From assembly GCF_004834005.1 (NCBI RefSeq), contig NZ_STFF01000014.1, forward strand, positions 96,761 through 160,760: a stretch of 64,000 bases of DNA, in the 5' to 3' direction. Source of the DNA: Niastella caeni. Its GTDB lineage: Bacteria; Bacteroidota; Bacteroidia; Chitinophagales; Chitinophagaceae. The position numbers and the translations under genes were made by a program. Below are positions 61,378-64,000 of this stretch, piece by piece. A model generated the notes under the pieces. It did no database searches, was not told the DNA's origin, and worked only from the letters and a program-made list of their open reading frames with translations. How positions within the stretch are numbered: the stretch's first letter is position 1; each line of letters starts with the position of its first letter.

Positions 61378-62868
61378 ATGCCTTATCAAATGCCGCCAAA
61401 ACTAACTTGTGTCTTAATTATTGCTGTATTCCTGTGCCATTCAGGCAGGGCGCAGGATAACCTTTCCCCAATCGATAAGGTTATAAATTTCCCATCTTCA
61501 TTTTTTACAAAGGTCAATAAGAAAACGGCTCAACTGGAAGAGCGATTAACGAAGCAAACGGAAAAATACCTGCAGAAGCTGGCCAAACAGGAACAACGCC
61601 TGCAACGGAAGCTTTCCAAAATTGATTCTACGGCTGCAAAACAGCTATTTGCCAATAGCGAATCCCAGTATACAAAATTACGAAGTGAGATAGCGGGAGA
61701 TTCTGTTGTTACCGGAAGGTCGGGAGCATATATACCGGGAATGGATTCTCTTAAAACCTCTTTATCTTTTATTGAACAAAATAGTTCACTGCTTTCTTCG
61801 GCAAAAGAAGCTAAGAAGAAGGCGCAGGAGTCGCTGGCAGGTGTAAGCGGGTTGCAAAGCAAGTTGCAGCAAACTGAACAGGTAAAAGCATTTATCCGGC
61901 AACGTAAGCAACTGATTAAGGAGTCGTTGAGTAAGTATACAAATCTACCCAAGGGGCTTACCAAAGGGCTGGCTGATTTTAACAAACAGGCATATTATTA
62001 CAGTGCGCAGTTAAAAGAGTATAAAGAAATGCTGAATGACCCTGATAAAATGATCCAAAAAGGGTTGTCGTTACTCAATAAACTGCCGGCATTTACCCAA
62101 TTCATGAAGCAGCACAGCGAGCTGGCCAGCCTTTTCAGATTGCCGGATAATTACGGTACGCCCCAAAGCCTTGCCGGACTGCAAACAAGGGCGCAGGTAC
62201 AACAACAGATACAGTCGCAACTGGCTGGTGGCGGTCCCAACGCCCAGCAATACCTGCAACAAAATTTGCAGGCAGCGCAGTCGCAATTAAACCAGTTAAA
62301 AGACAAGATCAACAAGTTGGGCGGAAGCAGCAGCGGCGATGCCGACATGCCTGATTTCAAACCCAATAACCAAAAGACAAAATCTTTCTGGCAACGCCTG
62401 GAATACGGCACCAACTTTCAAACAGCAAAGAATAATTTCTTTCCCACTACTACCGACATGGGCTTGTCGGTTGGTTATAAATTAAACGATAAAAGCACTG
62501 TAGGTGTAGGCGCCAGTTATAAAATGGGGTGGGGAAAGGATATTAAACATATTGCCATCACGCACCAGGGTATGGGCCTGCGTTCTTTCCTGGATATAAA
62601 ACTCAAAGGCAGCTTTTTTGCCAGCGGTGGATTAGAATATAATTATCAACCATTGAAAGCCGATAGCGTGAATACCCCCTCCACCGGAGCGCACTGGGAT
62701 GAGATCTCCAGTTGGCAAAAGAGTGGTTTAGTTGGTATCAGCAAGATCATCTCCATAAAAAGTAAATTCTTCAAAAAGACCAAACTGCAGTTGCTGTGGG
62801 ATTTCCTCAGCTATCAGCAAGTGCCGCGCACCCAGCCGTTGAAGTTTAGGGTGGGGTATAATTTTTAG
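61378..62868 (+). CDS. secreted coiled-coil protein with C-terminal outer-membrane beta-barrel
   Basis: This 496-residue protein of unknown function has a signal peptide to about GRAQ (residue 25). A long Lys/Gln/Leu-rich helical region with coiled-coil heptads lies over residues about 40-315 (for example LEERLTKQTEKYLQKLAKQE). Near 330 is an acidic GDADMPDF linker. The last 160 residues alternate polar and hydrophobic positions like a small beta-barrel (TDMGLSVGYKLNDKSTVGVG, then GLRSFLDIKLKGSFFASGGLEYNY) and end RVGYNF, the aromatic end typical of outer-membrane proteins. Similar coiled-coil-plus-barrel proteins occur in Bacteroidota but I know no function. It has its own promoter candidate and is not part of the SusCD operon. 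Confidence 0.75.
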   Translation: MPYQMPPKLTCVLIIAVFLCHSGRAQDNLSPIDKVINFPSSFFTKVNKKTAQLEERLTKQTEKYLQKLAKQEQRLQRKLSKIDSTAAKQLFANSESQYTKLRSEIAGDSVVTGRSGAYIPGMDSLKTSLSFIEQNSSLLSSAKEAKKKAQESLAGVSGLQSKLQQTEQVKAFIRQRKQLIKESLSKYTNLPKGLTKGLADFNKQAYYYSAQLKEYKEMLNDPDKMIQKGLSLLNKLPAFTQFMKQHSELASLFRLPDNYGTPQSLAGLQTRAQVQQQIQSQLAGGGPNAQQYLQQNLQAAQSQLNQLKDKINKLGGSSSGDADMPDFKPNNQKTKSFWQRLEYGTNFQTAKNNFFPTTTDMGLSVGYKLNDKSTVGVGASYKMGWGKDIKHIAITHQGMGLRSFLDIKLKGSFFASGGLEYNYQPLKADSVNTPSTGAHWDEISSWQKSGLVGISKIISIKSKFFKKTKLQLLWDFLSYQQVPRTQPLKFRVGYNF

Positions 62869-63286
62869 ATTATACGGCTGTTCCATGCTTGGTGTGTGTT
62901 CCATCAAGGGCTTTAATTATCGAAACCGATTTTTATGTTTTTTAGATGCCTGCAGTGTAGTTCGTTGTTGCAATGTACTCAATACGCCTACCTGATAGCC
63001 GGAAGAACTGATACTTCCTGCACCTACCTACCACCGGAATTACATGGTATAATTCAAATTCTATGCACTTCCTATACACTTCCTATGCAATTTCCAGGCA
63101 GACTTGTGAGCATGTTTTATACTGTCTTGTACAGAAAAACCTTTACAGGTGGGGAGGTTAATACTGGAATAACTTTACACCTGATGCTAGGGTAATAGTA
63201 GCCTAATTGCCTAAGTATTGTACCGGTATTCTCTGAAACCCCTACAGAGACACTACAGGGATTCTCCAGGAACACTACTCCTGCAT

Positions 63287-63352
63287 GAGAATCCTTAGAG
63301 AGTCCTTAGAGAATACCCAGAGAGTACCCAGAGAGTACCCAGAGAGTACCCA
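63287..63352 (+). repeat. 11-nt tandem repeat (6 units)
   Basis: Six contiguous units: GAGAATCCTTA, GAGAGTCCTTA, GAGAATACCCA and GAGAGTACCCA three times. The period of 11 and the GAGAGTACCCA word differ from the heptad elements elsewhere. Confidence 0.92.
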
Positions 63353-63654
63353 GGCAATCCGACACGCATTCTGGTAGCACATTTCTTGGCAGGCCTTCCC
63401 GCATGGGTTCTACCTGAATTGGTGTCGGGTTGTGGGGGAGTGGTCAGAGAGTGGTCAAGCAGTGGTCTGTAGCACTACAGGTTCCTGAGAACACCTATAG
63501 GGTCTGCAGACATTAGTTAGGCCACTACACTACCAGTTTACCACAACACCGGTACCAGACTATATATGACCGAAACGGAGATCAGGTTGAAAAGTTGGGA
63601 GAGCGGGTGGGTGTTGGGACAAGAGAAAAGGCAAATGCTGGATTTTTCTATTTA

Positions 63655-63709
63655 GAAAATCTTATAAGTATTTGATTATCAATATTATGTGCCCTTTTAT
63701 AAGATTTTC
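63655..63709. repeat. 13-bp perfect inverted repeat
   Basis: GAAAATCTTATAA at 63655-63667 and its exact reverse complement at 63697-63709, with 29 nt between. It may be a hairpin, a protein site or the edge of an element. Nothing adjacent identifies it. Confidence 0.5.
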
Positions 63710-64000
63710 AGGTTGTTTCCCTGCCTATTTGAATTCTTCAATGTCACTCAACGATTAAAAAGGTAGATAACATCCTCGGTAATTTCATCAAATTTTAGTA
63801 ATCTCGGTGTCAGGAGATCGTTAGGTTAACATCTACACTCTTGTAGTATTCCAAAGGTTTTGATTAGTTGCTACTGTGACTGATGTGGCGAAGGCGTGAC
63901 ACGAACGAAGGCTTTTACGAGTATAATTAATAGTTAGTACATTGAATAATAATGTTTTGTAAGTTCTTTATGGATATAGACACTATACAGACCATATATT

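Larger units (their letters stand above)
62869..64000. other. 1.1-kb stretch without a credible gene
   Basis: No ORF here looks like protein. The longest (86 codons, from 62935) is rich in Cys, Tyr and Thr with no recognisable pattern. The sequence contains many short direct repeats (CACTTCCTAT near 63065-63085; an 11-nt array; AGTGGTC three times near 63440-63470) and an inverted repeat near the right end. It ends at the window edge. Confidence 0.6.

Noticed and set aside
62935..63195. 86-codon ORF near the right edge
   Set aside because: Unusual Cys/Tyr/Thr-rich composition, no family pattern, and it overlaps direct repeats.
63655..63709. 13-bp inverted repeat as an integration (att) or chromosome-dimer site
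   Set aside because: No recombinase, tRNA or duplicated partner site is visible in the window; kept only as a repeat.

Overview
The window comes from a Bacteroidota chromosome, most likely a soil or plant-associated member of the Chitinophagaceae (Chitinophaga/Niastella-like). The phylum follows from two SusC/SusD pairs, lipoboxes of the SSC type, LytS/LytTR regulation, -7 boxes matching TAnnTTTG and a near absence of Shine-Dalgarno sequences. The family is inferred from overall gene style, not from a marker gene. No rRNA, tRNA, CRISPR array, transposase or prophage gene was seen.

The content is dominated by pectin use, specifically rhamnogalacturonan I and its side chains. Left part (1-3.5 kb): L-rhamnose mutarotase, isomerase and rhamnulokinase. 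3.5-8.6 kb, minus strand: a SusC/SusD pair. 8.9-30.2 kb, plus strand: a run of secreted enzymes comprising two GH88/GH105 unsaturated uronyl hydrolases, two CE12-type acetylesterases, a GH78 rhamnosidase, a GH43, a GH28, a PL11 rhamnogalacturonan lyase, a GH2-like and a GH31 enzyme. Interspersed are a YiaK-type dehydrogenase, a nucleotidyltransferase fusion and small envelope proteins. 31.1-37.2 kb, minus strand: an arabinose operon (ribulokinase, epimerase, isomerase, sodium symporter). 37.8-42.2 kb: a LytS/LytTR pair followed by an orphan TonB-dependent receptor. 42.5-44.8 kb, minus strand: a FucP-like sugar permease coupled to a small-molecule kinase.

From 45.5 to 53 kb lies the least expected cluster: a MaoC hydratase, an ABC-type solute-binding protein without signal peptide or permease, two paralogous class III CoA-transferases, a lactonase-like amidohydrolase, the rhamnose symporter RhaT and a Gfo/Idh/MocA oxidoreductase. 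It runs into a large secreted protein with a GH67/GH20-type N-terminal domain and a second SusC/SusD pair (53-61 kb). A 39-nt motif with constant internal spacing sits upstream of both the MaoC cluster and this second SusC, which ties the two together. The cluster may be an uncharacterised route that handles a plant-derived acid or lactone as a CoA thioester; this is inference. The window ends with a coiled-coil/beta-barrel envelope protein and 1.1 kb without credible genes.

The most striking feature is not a gene. About twenty intergenic gaps hold arrays of degenerate 7-nt (sometimes 8-nt) words, usually two arrays in opposite orientation that would fold into long imperfect hairpins in the transcript. 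The words differ from locus to locus but fall into a few recurring families.
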